Below are positions 22,717 through 33,935 of a DNA stretch of 64,000 nt, piece after piece; positions within the stretch are counted from its first letter, which is position 1, and every line of letters starts with the position of its first letter. The notes under the pieces were generated by a model. The model was not told where the DNA came from, ran no database searches, and was given only the letters and a program-made list of their open reading frames with translations. The translations under genes were made by a program, and so were the position numbers. Origin of the DNA: Bactericera cockerelli (Eukaryota; Arthropoda; Insecta; Hemiptera; Triozidae); contig CM044967.1 in NCBI GenBank assembly GCA_024516035.1, positions 466,383 to 530,382 on the forward strand. The letters are read 5' to 3'.

Positions 22717-22850
22717 CTGTGGTCCAGAAACACTCTCCACTCTCAAAATCCCCGAATCTCCGTTTCAGCCGTCACACACGACGCACTCTGATTGGCTAAT
22801 TTGATCGCAATAAGAACAGGATTTTGAGAGTAGAGTTTAATTCTAGATCA
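22717..22850. mobile_element. Palindromic MITE, family F, copy 1 (decayed)
   Basis: It has GTCCAGAAACACTCTCCACTC, then GTCACACAC, then GCACTCTGATTGG, and ends near GATTTTGAGAGTAGAG. The same words in the same order appear at 39513-39697. The central palindrome is mostly lost here. Confidence 0.75.
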
Positions 22851-23754
22851 AAAAACTTTTGACTTGGTTCAGACTGGTAAACAATGGATTTTTTTCGGCA
22901 TAACTAGCGATAAGCTAGTTAATCCGAGAAAAATCCTTTGGGTTAACTAGTCTATACAAGTTTGGCCGGTAACATAAATTTACCTACATGATAAAATTCA
23001 GACTTTGAACTTCATGCACATTTTTGTATATATCTACAGTTATACCTACAATGTAGGTAGATATTTTCATTTTTATCAGAACGTACGTGGTGGGAAAGCT
23101 TTTCCGAATCAGTAGCGAAAGGTTTACTGATAATGTATTTGAAGTATTTTTATCAATAGAGGTTTGGCTATCTATATTTTTATAGATTTTCTATTTTATT
23201 ATCAAAAAATGTTTTCTATTAGCAACTAAAACATAGTTCGGTATACTACACACTGTTAGAAAGGTAAAAAAGGGGTTGAAGACGCATAAAATCATTTTTA
23301 ATAAAAATAATCTCTGAAAATATTTGGTTTTTTATAAAAAAGAATTCGTCAAGATAACAAAAGGTGTCCATTTTAACGCTTTGAATTCTATTGAAACTCA
23401 AATTTGAATTTAATGAATAAAACTTATCATTTGAATGAAAATAAAGATTGCATGACCTATATTTTTATTAAATTTCTCTAAATGCATATTATGAGGGTGT
23501 TTTAAGGAATATGATTCCATGAAATACGAGTAGATGGGTGTGATTTAGGCAACTTATTTTTTCCTTCTAGTCTTTTGAATAACACTCTTAGGTGCTCAAC
23601 TTAATAAAAACTCAAATGAAATATACATAGAAATTCAATGTATATTTCATTTGAGGTTTAGATTATTTAGTTCTGTATAGAAATATTGTATAAAAACATA
23701 ACTCAAACACATTTAATTTAATTCCCAACAAGGATACTTTGTCAAGTAGCTTCA

Positions 23755-23992
23755 TCTTAATATATAAATGTCAAAGTCACTGACTGACCACTCACTGACT
23801 GATCATCGCTCTACAGCCCAAACCGTAAGTCATAGAAAGCTGAAATTTGGTAGGTAGCTTTGTCTTATAGTGTAGATGTGCAATAAGACAGGATTTTTCG
23901 AAATTCCCACTACAACACCTGCCATTGGCGAAAAAGGATTTTTTGCTTTCACGGCCTAGCCTCGGCCCGCAAAGCGGGCGACAGCCCGCTAG
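23755..23992 (+). mobile_element. Helitron-like nonautonomous element
   Basis: It starts TCTTAATATATAAATG immediately after an A, and ends with the hairpin GCGGGC-GACA-GCCCGC followed by TAG and then T. The 5' TC, 3' CTAG after a GC-rich hairpin, and insertion between A and T are the known Helitron signature. A direct CACTGACTGACC run near the 5' end is typical of insect Helitron-like elements. It is 238 bp, with no Rep/helicase. Confidence 0.82.
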
Positions 23993-24331
23993 TAATGATA
24001 TAAATGAAAAATGAATTTTTTTTCATTTTTATCAAACCCATTTTTCAATTATTAACATATCGAATGATTGAATGAAACATTATTTCATTACTTTTTATGA
24101 GATTACCTACACGGTCTTTGAAGAAGTAAATACAACTCGTTCAGAAGATATTACTTTTTTCCCAAATTATCTAATTGGTCTAGCAACTTATGTGACATGG
24201 TGTACTCAGGCATCCAGCTGATAGCAACTGACAGCAGTAGCAGTGATAATAATACGAGACAGTAATCACGGATCACGACTCACTAGTAATAGCTCAGTCA
24301 ATCTGTGATTTTTGCTTATCACAGTTTAACT

Positions 24332-24415
24332 ATGTTTTGCTGGGTATTGGTTTGTGTGTTGTTTTTGTTTTGTGTTCGAGGATATGAATATGAAGTCAAA
24401 TACTTGGATGTTAAA
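24332..24415 (+). CDS. S28 carboxypeptidase exon 1: signal peptide
   Basis: ATG at 24332 opens MFCWVLVCVLFLFCVRG, a hydrophobic signal peptide, then YEYEVKYLDVK. The exon ends in phase 0 at AAA followed by GTAAGT at 24416. The peptide joins exon 2 to give YLDVKLDQFTYN, the usual start of lysosomal Pro-X carboxypeptidase / dipeptidyl-peptidase 7 type proteins (peptidase family S28). The product should enter the secretory pathway and act in lysosomes or outside the cell, cleaving C-terminal residues after proline. This is the only in-frame ATG with a signal peptide next to a good donor. Upstream, GCTCAGTCAATC at about 24293 might hold an initiator but no TATA box is evident. Confidence 0.8.
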
Positions 24416-25049
24416 GTAAGTTTATGCATAATATTGTCAGTTTCTTCTTGAATAAGTAACAACTTTTAATAAATTCAATAGTCTTTCAACATAGAGACTC
24501 TTAATACGAGATTCATCATTTAGGTACATCTACTTCTACAATATAAGTAGGTACATTTGCTATGTAAATGGCATTTTTTGTTTGAGTTTTAGTCTAATTT
24601 GTTTTTGATTGCAAATCTTGTGGACAAGTATTTGATTAAAATACCTAATGAATAAAGAAATATTTTTTGGCGGCTCCACAAGTTGTTTTGAAAAAAGGAT
24701 ATTATGTTTAGGTTTGTGGGAGAGTCTCATTCTTTTTCTGTTATTTTCAACTATTTAATCGAAATCGCCAAAAGTCAATTTTTGACATAACATACGATGT
24801 TCGCATTTTTATTTGAACTGTTAAATATAACAAAAAATGTATCTTTTGTTATCAAACGATGGCCATTTGAATAACTTAAAAAAAAATTGAATTAAAAAAA
24901 TGTACATAGAATTCGTATTGTAGAAGTTACCTATAAGCAAAAAGCCCACACAAAACCCAAAAGCACAAAAAAAATCAAATTTAGTAGTTTTTGGATGCTT
25001 CTCATCTCGCACAAGTTTAGCAAATAATATACCTTCTTAACATTAGTAG

Positions 25050-25135
25050 TGTTTCTAAACTCTTCGCTTGTAGCTTGATCGATAAGGTAGTGGACTCGTA
25101 ACCTGGAGGTCTGTAGTTCGAGTCCATGTTGATCA
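25050..25135 (+). repeat. SINE family A, head only
   Basis: GTAGCTTGATCGATAAGG, then GTGGACTCGTAACC-TGGAGG, then TAGTTCGAGTCC form the tRNA-like head shared with 33415-33560, 40018-40172, 51345-51600, 57335-57475 and 63853-64000. It lies in the long intron 1 of the carboxypeptidase gene. Confidence 0.7.
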
Positions 25136-25138
25136 AGA

Positions 25139-25445
25139 TCCTGTTCCAGAAAGAACTTCACTCTCATAATCCCAAAATCTTCTTTTCAGCTGTCACATAA
25201 CGCACTCTGATTGGTTAATTTGAATGCAATAACCAATCAGAGTGCGTTGTGTGACAGTTGAAACGGAGATTATTTATTTATTTATTTATAAACTCTTTAT
25301 TAGTAGGAAGAACTATATATACAGACAAATAATGGTAAATATAAAAATAGACAATATGAATAATATAAACAAGAAAAAAAAGGAAAAAAAGAGAGATTTG
25401 GTATTTCAGAAGAGTAGAGAGTGTTTTTGGAACGGGCTGCTGGTA
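25139..25445. mobile_element. Palindromic MITE, family F, copy 2, with inserted sequence
   Basis: The left part (25139-25262) reads CTGTTCCAGAAAG, then ACTCTCATAATC, then the palindrome GCACTCTGATTGG to CCAATCAGAGTGC and GTGTGACAGTTGAAACGG. The right end, AGTAGAGAGTGTTTTTGGAA, appears only at 25408-25432. The 25263-25400 interval between them is foreign and resembles a reversed CR1-like 3' end. Confidence 0.75.
25263..25400 (-). repeat. Reversed CR1-like 3' end nested in MITE
   Basis: It starts TTATTTATTTATTTATAAAC followed by TCTTTATTAG, which on the minus strand reads CTAATAAAGAGTTTATAAAT and then a TAAA-type tail, like the AATAAAGAGTTC ends elsewhere. It continues as A-rich sequence. Confidence 0.55.
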
Positions 25446-26069
25446 GCATAAGAACCTTCAACGTTAGGGACACAATATAGTGAGTCCATTAATACTGAGT
25501 GTGAAAGTTCTCGATTCGAGAACTCATTACATAATATTAGTTTTCCCTATCTAAGACAATAAACAAAATCTAGACATAGCACAACAGAGGTATACTACAA
25601 AGACGTGTTCTTAGTCTTTGAATACACTCGTGTTGTTTTGTGTGTGTTAAAAAGCGTTTTGCATGATAGATATTATTTGAATGTCGGTAATCCTAAATGA
25701 GCTAAGCGACAAATTTTCGAAATCTGTTTTATTGCATTAAGTACCAGCGGACATTCATAATTAAAAGAGCTATGTGGGGAAAAAAACTATTCCAAGTGGT
25801 TTAAACAGGAACCCACCACAATTGGCTCTAGTAGAACCTATCCTATGTAGTTGAAATCTAAAGGCGCTATGTGCTGCCATTGTTTCATGAGGGATACCAT
25901 ACTCAGGGTTGCCAGATCAGTGTAATCGGGTACTAGATTTAGTGCAATCACGCAATTTGTTGTTTACACACATTGAGGTTGTTGTTTTTTTCGTTTGCTA
26001 CCTCGAAAGTTATAGTTTCAAAAGAAGTTGTGTTATTTTCTTTTGTTTCATTATTAATAAAGAGTTACA

Positions 26070-26672
26070 CAGGGTGTTCCACCAAAGCTCAAATTACTCG
26101 GCTCCCAAAAGAGTTTTTGGAAAATAAAAAATGAGACAAATTATGTTTCACCCTGTACAACACTTTAGTTTCGTTTTTCGATATCACCAACGAAAAATGT
26201 GTAAAATTAGGCGAGGATTATTAATCCTTAATATATTTTTTTTTTTAACTTGGTTTTAAAAATAATCAAGTCTTTATTTCACTTATGAAACACCCTGTAT
26301 TAAATGTTTGCTGCCAATTGAGAGTGCGTGTTTTCATTACACAAACACTACCTATTCTTGTTATCGAAAAAATTAGACGAAATCGAGTTATTCGAGATTT
26401 AGAAAAAACATTGGTCCGCAAAAAATCACCTTGTATGTAATATTTTAGATTAAAAAGTACTCAAGAACCAATTAAAAGTAAAATTATCAAATAAAATTCA
26501 GATCGACTCTTTTAAAAATCGAAAGTTGACACCTCAATTTCTGACTTTTGAACCACTTTGTATTAATTTCATGACTGAAACTGCATAATTATGTCATGCA
26601 CGATATTTTATTTTTCAAGAACTCTTTCAGGGACCAAAAAATTGAGGTGTCCAACTTTGGTGGGACACCCTG
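26070..26672. mobile_element. Inverted-repeat element, CAGGGTGTTCCACC family
   Basis: The left end CAGGGTGTTCCACCAAAG and right end CTTTGGTGGGACACCCTG are inverted repeats. The similarity continues inward (CAAAAGAGTTTTTGGAAAA against TTTTTCAAGAACTCTTTCAG). Two more CACCCTGTA words at 26145 and 26288 suggest nested or rearranged ends. The flanks are CA on the left and TA on the right, so the target duplication is unclear. No transposase. Confidence 0.7.
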
Positions 26673-27201
26673 TATTAATTTTTATTTTTAAAATAACAGT
26701 TTAATGTCGCTCAGTAAAGTGAAATCTTTCCCAAACAGTAATGGTCAAGCCGCTAAAAAAATTAAGAAGAAGCAGTTAAATTTGAGACTCAGTGGACAAA
26801 CTTACATGACTGAAAATCTAGGACAAAAAACAAGAAGTTCTATGATATTTTCATAGAAATCCTTGCCAAAAGATACTCAGTTCTACTAATCGTCAGAAAC
26901 TTTGAACATGGTTCTTAAAAAAATAATTCATATTATGTGCAATTGTGCATAGCTCTTTAGATTTTCTCTAAATTTTGACGTAGCTCCTTCTGAAATTTTG
27001 GAAATTTCAAGATTTTTTTCATATATTTTTGGAAGTTTTATTGTCAATAAGGGGTTGTGTAAAATAATCAGAATCACAATAGGTACAATATACATATACT
27101 CATTTGAAAGTTGTAACTTTGAAAAAAAAAAAAAAAAAATGCAACAATTTTTTCGCTTAGCTCATTTAGGATTACCAACATTGATTTCTGTTTGGTTTTA
27201 G

Positions 27202-27343
27202 TTGGATCAGTTCACATACAACTCGGAGACTACATTTAAGTTGAAGTATCTGTACTCAGACAAGCACTGGAACAGAGATGGTGGCCCGATATTCTTCTAC
27301 TGCGGAAACGAAGGTGCTGTGGAAGTGTTCGCTGAAAACACAG
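27202..27343 (+). CDS. S28 carboxypeptidase exon 2
   Basis: After the acceptor TTTTAG at 27201 the frame continues in phase 0: LDQFTYNSETTFKLKYLY, DKHWNRDGGPIFFY, CGNEGAVEVFAENTG. The words QF, TFxxxYL, GGPIFFYxGNEG and FxxNTG are the conserved N-terminal strands of S28 peptidases. The exon ends in phase 1 at ACAG followed by GTCAGT. Intron 1 before it is 2.8 kb and carries several repeats, among them a SINE-A head, a family F MITE and the CAGGGTG element. A gap-free join to exon 3 gives NTGFLWESAARFG, exactly the family's wording. Confidence 0.88.
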
Positions 27344-27550
27344 GTCAGTTCCTGATTATAAATTAAAGTGATAACATAAAAACTTAGGAGGGTATTTTTC
27401 ATCTAAGAAATTGATAATAATAATGTTTTTTCTTTGTGTTATTTTGTCACAATTTTAGTAGGTAGCGCAGAATCATAGGACTTTACCACTTTAATATACA
27501 ATATCTTGTAATATTTTATTACATACTTACTTATAGGTATTATAAAATAC

Positions 27551-27690
27551 TTATAATTCCGCCACTGGTCGCTGTTTCACATCAAAACAGGTACTCATTT
27601 TTCGTTACTAGGTATGAGTGGACCCCGAACATACAAGTACCTACATAGCAGAAAAAATCCTTTTCCGCGTGAGATTGAACCTAGGTCACC
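27551..27690. repeat. Interspersed repeat, family B, copy 2
   Basis: It shares GCCACTGGTCGCTG, AGTGGACCCCG and a B-box-like GATTGAACCTAGG with 6243-6375. It lies in intron 2 of the carboxypeptidase gene. Confidence 0.5.
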
Positions 27691-28264
27691 ATGCGTGCAA
27701 ACTCATCTAAGAAATTAGAACTGGAAGTACCAAACTTCGGTTCGTGAAGCGTATGATCGCCGTAAAATAATTTGGTTATACAATGTGCATTATAAGTTAT
27801 TGTATGTATTTTAAACTGGAAAATGTTTTTTTTCTTCTATACATACCTTGTACTGTGACTACTGTCTGTTCATAAAGTCCAGCAACAGATGATTTGATGC
27901 TTAACTTTTGAAACTGGAAAGTTGAAATTTTGAATGAAGGAACGTTGAAAATCTGAGTCATATTGACTTTGCTTTTTAAATAAATGGAAGCTTTCACAGA
28001 CGGCCACCATTTTGGAAGATAAATGCTTAATTCAACAGGCCACCATTTTGGATTGTTACGTGATTAACAATCAAAGTCTTAGGTAATTTACTTTTAAAAT
28101 TAAGATACAATCAACGAGATAAAAAAGTGGATCATCTTGTTTAAGATTTTAAAGTTAGCCCCTATAACCTCATAGGACTCCCCCTGAGGCCATGCCTGAA
28201 ACTAAAAAATAGTACTTACATTAGCACCTATACACTGTATGTTGAATACACAAGAAATAAAACT

Positions 28265-28345
28265 GTAATGTAACCACTTGGTGAGATTAATGCCCAAAAC
28301 ATTTTCTACCACCTAACTCTCAGATTATTATACTATGTATTCCAA
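28265..28345 (-). repeat. SINE family D, body fragment
   Basis: AAAACATTTTCTACCACCTAACTCTCAGA matches 32566-32595 (read as AAAACATTTTCTACC, then TCTAACCCTCAGA). Only the body is present. Confidence 0.6.
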
Positions 28346-28349
28346 TATT

Positions 28350-29090
28350 ATACGTACCTACCTGCTGATGAGAGCCAATAAGCTCGAAACAGCAGTCCAG
28401 TATGTTCTGATATTCATGTAGATCTAGTACAAACTTCTCACTTTTCTGTTTCATATCTTATTAAATATACTTTTATGTCCTACTTACTAAACGTTTATGC
28501 AAAGATGTTTGAATCTGCTTCATATAGCTTGTTTTTCAGTGCTATTTTTTGTTGCAAAAGAGTAATATATGCTTTTTACTGGGTGATACTAAGCTAACAG
28601 TATATGATATTTTAATAAATCTAGCTGTTGCTTGATTTTAACTAAAACTATAGTAGTATTAAAATTTCAAACTCGGTGTAAATTATGCCAACGGACATTA
28701 TCTAATATTGATACATTCAATACGTTATATTTTTTCGGAATAAGTATAATTTTTCTAGATAGCAAGAGTCAAGGTACTGTAATAAATCAGACCTAGGTTA
28801 ACGAAACCAACTGAAAATTTATTGTTATTCTACAGTTGTTTATTCTAGAACACATCATATGAACTATTAGTCCTAATCAGTGGCACGTCATACAGTAACA
28901 GATACGTTTCATTAAAAGGCATATAGTTACCCTCCATTGGTATTTTGATTTGGACATAGCCACATGGCTTTAGTAAAAGATTTACTTATAATAATTCTAA
29001 TACAATTATAACTTCTCAGATAAGTCTGAAACATACGGATAACGTGATAATAACTAACCTAGTCAGAAATCCGACTACTTGTCATTTTAC
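28350..29090. other. Gene-free intron 2 sequence
   Basis: AT-rich intronic DNA. No repeat boundary or exon was recognised. Confidence 0.5.
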
Positions 29091-29795
29091 TTCCGAGAAA
29101 TTTCTAATATTAGAAATCGGAAGTATCGTATTTTTGTTTTTGTAAAAAAAAATATATTTTTTGCTCCAATTTCATTTTTTTTTTTTCATATTTCTGGACG
29201 TTTCATAACCTCCTGAGCAACTTTGGTTTTGTGTCCGTCTGTCGGTCTCTTAAAAAAATTCCTTGTAACGCGCAACTCTCGGAAACTACTCAACGGATTT
29301 GATGAAATTTTGCACACATACTCGTATAGGAAACGTTCTGTAGATGGTCCCATTTTAAATTCATCAAATTTGTACTAGCGGTTCTGGGTGAAAGAGACCA
29401 TGCGCCTGACCACTAACTTTTTACTTAAACGCTTATATCTCGTGAACGGTACACCCGATTTTGATAAATTTTGTATATATATGCATATTATTGTTTTACA
29501 TAGGCTATTTATATTTATATTGATTATTATAATTTAACTCTAATATTTAAGAAAATCCAAAATTTTGGACAAAAAATTAAAAAAAATAATGTCCACGACT
29601 TGCCGATACAGATTTTTTTGTAGAATCTAGAATGCAGGAAAAATAGTATTCTACTATATAAGACAAATTTAAAGAAAATCGGTTCAGCCGTTTTGGAGAT
29701 ACAAGTAATTTAGCATACAATCTCAAAATTCGCACGTGTCTACAATGTGAAACAATCACGAGAAGTATTGTGTCCATAATTGGCAGTGTTTTTTC
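29091..29795. repeat. Interspersed repeat, family G, copy 2 (longer)
   Basis: It shares the ordered blocks of 9852-10235 and carries about 320 bp extra, including GTGAACGGTACACCC. Its terminal block, GTATTGTGTCCATAATTGGC at 29766, is repeated in a short third copy at 29828-29896. Class unknown; no protein-coding blocks. Confidence 0.75.
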
Positions 29796-29821
29796 CTTTC
29801 TGCTACTGGTCGCAGCTCTAA

Positions 29822-29900
29822 ATCACGTATAAAATCTCAAAATTGACACGTGTAAACAATCACGAGGAAGTATTGTGTCCACAATTGGCAGTGTTTTTCC
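29822..29900. repeat. Repeat family G, terminal fragment
   Basis: AAAATCTCAAAATTGACACG and GTATTGTGTCCACAATTGGC duplicate the 3' part of the neighbouring copy, about 35 bp after it ends. Confidence 0.7.
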
Positions 29901-30486
29901 ATAGGTATTATTACTCCGTGCATTTCCATACGCCTGAATAGTAGTGAGTGATAGAACCTCTGTAGTAGAAAATATTTTCAAGAGGTTGTAGATTTGAATA
30001 GGTACCTCTATGAAAACATTACATAATATGTATAAGGGTACACTCACTACAATATGGCCTGGTATCGTATCTACCAGAACTAGAAGTCCCCCAGCGAGCT
30101 TGTATACTTGTATTGAATTGTAACAGAGCCGTAAAATATACTAGTTATGCAATGAGCTTTACACGATGGATTTAGTACCCACAGAAAAGTCTACCTTATT
30201 ATGTTACAACAAAGTAATAAAATCAACAAGTTTGACATTCCTATTTGTAACATATTTTATATCAAAATATGAAACTAGGATTCATTGTCATCTGGACAAA
30301 TTCATTGCCACAAGATTAAATAAAATCTAGACTTGTCTAATGTCTATATCATGGACTTTACAATATTTTGTGGGGGTTCACTCTGATGAAAATGTCGATG
30401 TCTGTTAATTTTTGGGCTCTCAGTATCAAACAATTGAAATAGTACTCTACTGAACTAGTATTTTATTCCTGATCCGTCTCCACCAG

Positions 30487-30763
30487 GTTTCCTGTGGGAG
30501 TCTGCCGCAAGGTTCGGCGCGCTGGTCGTGTTCGCTGAGCACCGGTACTACGGCGAGTCTCTCCCGTTCGGCAACCACACCATGGATACTGTGGAGACTC
30601 GAGGCTTCCTCAGCTCTGTGCAGGCGCTGGAGGACTTTGCTGACGTCATCACTCATCTGCAGCAAGGCCTGAGGAAGAGACACCCTGTCATCGCATTCGG
30701 GGGGTCTTACGGCGGCATGCTGGCTACCTGGTTCCGCATCAAATACCCGCACATGGTCCAAGG
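30487..30763 (+). CDS. S28 carboxypeptidase exon 3: catalytic serine
   Basis: The acceptor CACCAG at 30486 and the phase-1 join give GFLWESAARFGALVVF, AEHRYYGESLPFG and QALEDFADVITHL. Then follows VIAFGGSYGGMLATWFRIKY, whose GGSYGGM holds the catalytic Ser at about residue 149. The exon ends PHMVQG in phase 2 before GTAACC. AEHRYYGES and GGSYGGML are diagnostic of peptidase family S28. The exon is strikingly GC-rich compared with its surroundings, as expected for coding DNA. The long minus-strand frame over the same bases is a shadow. Of the two near-identical roles in this family (Pro-X carboxypeptidase or dipeptidyl-peptidase 7), the N-terminal half alone does not decide. Confidence 0.95.
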
Positions 30764-30839
30764 GTAACCATCTAACTGTCATTAACTCATTACCCAGACG
30801 AGGGAGGGTTCTACACTCTTCTAACTGTCAAACAGCCAG

Positions 30840-31427
30840 CGTCGATGGCATGACACGTTGAATTCATTGCTACCAATTGATAAGAGATTAGAACATCAGA
30901 GATTGGGCTTACTGTGGAGAATTTTGAATGAGGCTTCACCTCCATATCTTCACTCATTAATTCATACACTCTTCATTCCACAGTCATAATACTCGCTCCA
31001 CTCATCTCTCTATTCCACCTCACAATACTAACCATTTGGATAATAGTTTTACATGCTATAAGATCATTTAATCAATTGCCTGATGAACTTAGAACTTTTT
31101 GGAATCGCTTGGCATTCAAGGTTTTGACAACATTTGTTGGAAAATATAAATTAATTTTAATCTCTTTTTTAACGTGTTTGTACATATTTTTATTTATTTA
31201 TTATTATTAATTTAGCTTCTTTTTCATATTATTATTTAACTATCTAGATAGGGAACTCCAAGGGTTGGGTGGAAGAGATTGCCATAGGCAATAACCCCGC
31301 CCTTTAGTTAGGACATAATATATGTTTATATATATTTTTCTTTTCTTTTTAATTTTTTATAATAATTATTTGTACTGTACATATGTCTTTTTTTATACCC
31401 AATAAAGTGTTTAATAATAATAATAGA
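30840..31427 (+). mobile_element. 5'-truncated CR1-like copy with AAT tail
   Basis: The first part translates as RRWHDTLNSLLPIDKRLEHQ, RLGLLWRILNEASPPYL and FNQLPDELRTFWNRLAFK, the C-terminal region of CR1/Jockey-group ORF2. The 3' untranslated part carries AAGGGTTGGGTGGAAGAG, the small hairpin ATTGCCATAGGCAAT and CCCGCCCTTTAGTTAGGAC. It ends CAATAAAGTG and then TTTAATAATAATAAT. It sits in intron 3 of the carboxypeptidase gene. Confidence 0.8.
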
Positions 31428-31469
31428 TAAAATACTTTGTACCATTTAAATAAATGAGAAACACTCCCA

Positions 31470-31725
31470 TATAATAATACAACGTTCCTCATTCTGTCAA
31501 TGAAGTTAAGTAAAATACAGCGAGGCCAGGGCTTGGATGGGTTACCACTCAAATTCGACTTTCGTGATGCTGGTGACTGTTCTCGGCCCCACTCAGGCTG
31601 GGTAAGTTTAATTTGAGTAGCTAACTGGTTTGTGAGTTGCCATCGAATGGAGGGTAACACCCCCGTCGTGATAACACAATGCAGTTGAAAGTGAAGTTAA
31701 ACCCAAATTAAAAGAAAAATCGCTG
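31470..31725 (+). repeat. 5S-rRNA-headed SINE, copy 1
   Basis: TCAATGAAGTTAAGTAAA and CTTGGATGGGTTACCAC correspond to the internal promoter of 5S rRNA (A box and C box). The following body, GGCCCCACTCAGGCTGGG, then TTTAATTTGAGTAGCTA and CGAATGGAGGGTAACACCCC, matches the second copy at 44348-44600 and also the body of the tRNA-headed SINE family C. It lies in intron 3. Confidence 0.82.
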
Positions 31726-31949
31726 ACAAACATACGAACATTCACGATTTCCTCACACGGTGCGAAAGAACCACCATCATAACAAATTAAGTGAAAATTG
31801 ATCTTTGTGACAGATTAATCATTCACTGATCGCTCTATGCTGAAATTTGAAGTTAGCTAAAGACAAAAGTGGAAGTTGCATGGTGAACATGATAGAAATA
31901 TAGGGGAATATTACTCGATGAAAACATCAACTTTCCTATGAATTTCCAG

Positions 31950-32107
31950 TGCTCTAGCCGCCTCTGCCCCGATTTGGGGTTTCACCAACATGGCTCCTTG
32001 CAACTTCTACATGAAGCGGGTGACTGAAGTATTCAACAATGCCTCCTCCAGCTGTCGGGGTGCTATCAAGGCCAGCTGGGGAGCGATAGATGCCTTGACC
32101 GAAAGTG
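31950..32107 (+). CDS. S28 carboxypeptidase exon 4, last exon found
   Basis: The acceptor TTTCCAG at 31949 joins in phase 2 to give QGALAASAPIWGFTN, then MAPCNFYMKRVTEVFNN, CRGAIKASWGAIDALTES. ALAASAPIW follows the nucleophile block in S28 peptidases, and the two cysteines fit conserved positions. The exon ends in phase 1 before GTAAGT. About 220 residues of a usual roughly 480-500 are now accounted for. The catalytic Asp and His and the C-terminal half were not found downstream. They may lie in the gap at 33836, in an unplaced segment, or be absent. Function cannot be assumed without them. Confidence 0.9.
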
Positions 32108-32544
32108 GTAAGTGAGCTTGTGGGACTGTTCTGCTCAAATAATAAACTCTCAACTAATTTATTTTAGAATTCATTTATCATAATTCCAACACTCATTTAT
32201 CTATAATAAAAAAAATCTATGTTCTTGTAATTGTTGGTATTTGTAAATTTATAGTAAATTATAAATTATACATACCCATTGGAAAGAACATAGAACAGAT
32301 GAAACCTATAACAATAAGTGACTTGCTATAATATTAGCAAAGGTACCTAACAAGTAAAGTAATATCTATCATCCAATAAAGTTTGCAGAACGCATAATTC
32401 GATGGGGTAATAAAATACCCAAGTAATTTGAATCACATTTTTCAATAAAGTAATTTTTGTATGGTTAACACGGCGACTACGATTTAAGAGCATAAGTTAA
32501 AGAAGTTATAATAATAATAATACTTTTTAGTGGAAGGTAATTAC

Positions 32545-32722
32545 CAGGCGCGGTTAAAATGCTCAAAACATTTTCTACCATCTAACCCTCAGAGTCTTAT
32601 TATTATGTGGTCATATACTCAAATTGATGAGGAAAAATTTATGCACTGGGTGGGATTCGAACCAACGGATAGAGCTACCTGGATTACCAGACTAGCGCCT
32701 TGACAACTCGACTACCAGTACT
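32545..32722 (-). repeat. SINE family D, full copy, reverse
   Basis: On the minus strand the head GGTAGTCGAGTTGTCAAGGC, then CTGGTAATCCAGG and GGTTCGAATCCCACCCAGTG forms a near-complete tRNA-like fold with acceptor pairs ACTGG/CCAGT. The body follows (GGTAGAAAATGTTTTGAGC on the minus strand). Related copies lie at 28265 and 62335. Confidence 0.72.
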
Positions 32723-33414
32723 GAAGTTATTCACAGTCAAATTTTCCCTTCACCAGTTTGTAAAGAAATCAAAAATCGTACATTTTACGTCTCACAGAAA
32801 GACTATCTACCCAGATGTCACGTCCAAAACGGAAACGATAATACCTCAATAATTATCGTTAACGTTTGTGTAAAAAACATAACGTTTGTGTACAAGATTG
32901 AAAGACATAGTGCGGGGACCAGACTATACAAGCATACTCTAATATAGAGAGCGAACGAGTGCCTTGAAGATTGTGCCGTAAGCATCAGAAGAAAGTACTT
33001 CAGAATTTCTGAAGACATAGCCAAGGACACGATGGTTAGCCAAAAGGAAACTTTATCAACATGGAATGCAGAAGAAAGAATCCTGACAAGATAAACACCC
33101 AAGACAGCCAAGTTCTTAATGGGAATATAACAAACAGTACCTATTAATTTGGTAAGTAAATGTAGGCGGGCTTCTAGAGCGACAGAATTTCATAATAGCA
33201 CACTTATGAACAGAAAGCTGCAACCCTTGGGAACCTAACTATTCCCAAAACATATCAAGAGCACTTTGTAAAAGTACGCATTTTTAAACAGAAGAAATAC
33301 ATTAACGTCATCACAAACATCAATTTGGATGAGTTTTAAATAAATTGAGGTAAGTCATTGACTCTAATATTGTTGTTACAGACTAGCTTTCACAACATTG
33401 ACGATATTTTTCCG

Positions 33415-33560
33415 AAGAAAAGTTATCATAGTTGTGTTTATCACTTTTGTGATGTCACAACTACTCAAACTCGTTTTACTAAATCTTTGCTGAACTTGGG
33501 ATTTGAACCACGGACCTCCAGGTTACATGTCCACCGCTTTATCAATCAATTTATTGAGAT
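33415..33560 (-). repeat. SINE family A, reverse
   Basis: The plus strand shows TTTGTGATGTCACAACTACT, then AAACTCGTTTTACTAAA, GGGATTTGAACCACGGACC and TTATCAATCAATTTATTGAG. These are the tail, body and tRNA-like head seen in the other family A copies. Confidence 0.85.
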
Positions 33561-33835
33561 CGGTGTTTTCACGAAATGTAACTGGGTAAAAAGATCAGAT
33601 ATTAATAGATATTTCAGTACATTTACTTGTATAAGTACAACTTACAAGAGAATAGTGATAGATCATTTCAGTATAATATATTTACTTTTTTTTTTTTTTT
33701 TTTTTTAAAAGATGAGTGTTTCACAGCCGTTTTTATTTCGTAGCCATGAAACAGGAGCTACTGTAGACGCTTGTGGTCTGTGTTGTAGCCTACCCATCCC
33801 GTAGTATGCCTCCCCTCCGATGGGCGAGAAGTGAC

Positions 33836-33935
33836 NNNNNNNNNNNNNNNNNNNNNNNNNNNNNNNNNNNNNNNNNNNNNNNNNNNNNNNNNNNNNNNNN
33901 NNNNNNNNNNNNNNNNNNNNNNNNNNNNNNNNNNN
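33836..33935. other. Assembly gap (100 N)
   Basis: Exactly 100 N. It lies downstream of the last S28 exon found, so missing exons could fall here. Confidence 0.99.

Noticed and set aside
30447..30782. A 111-codon minus-strand open frame
   Set aside because: It is the shadow of the S28 carboxypeptidase exon 3, whose plus-strand frame has diagnostic motifs and splice sites.
32640..32722. A possible functional tRNA gene on the minus strand
   Set aside because: It has A- and B-box-like text and partly pairing acceptor arms, but its downstream sequence is shared with two other copies, so it is a SINE head.
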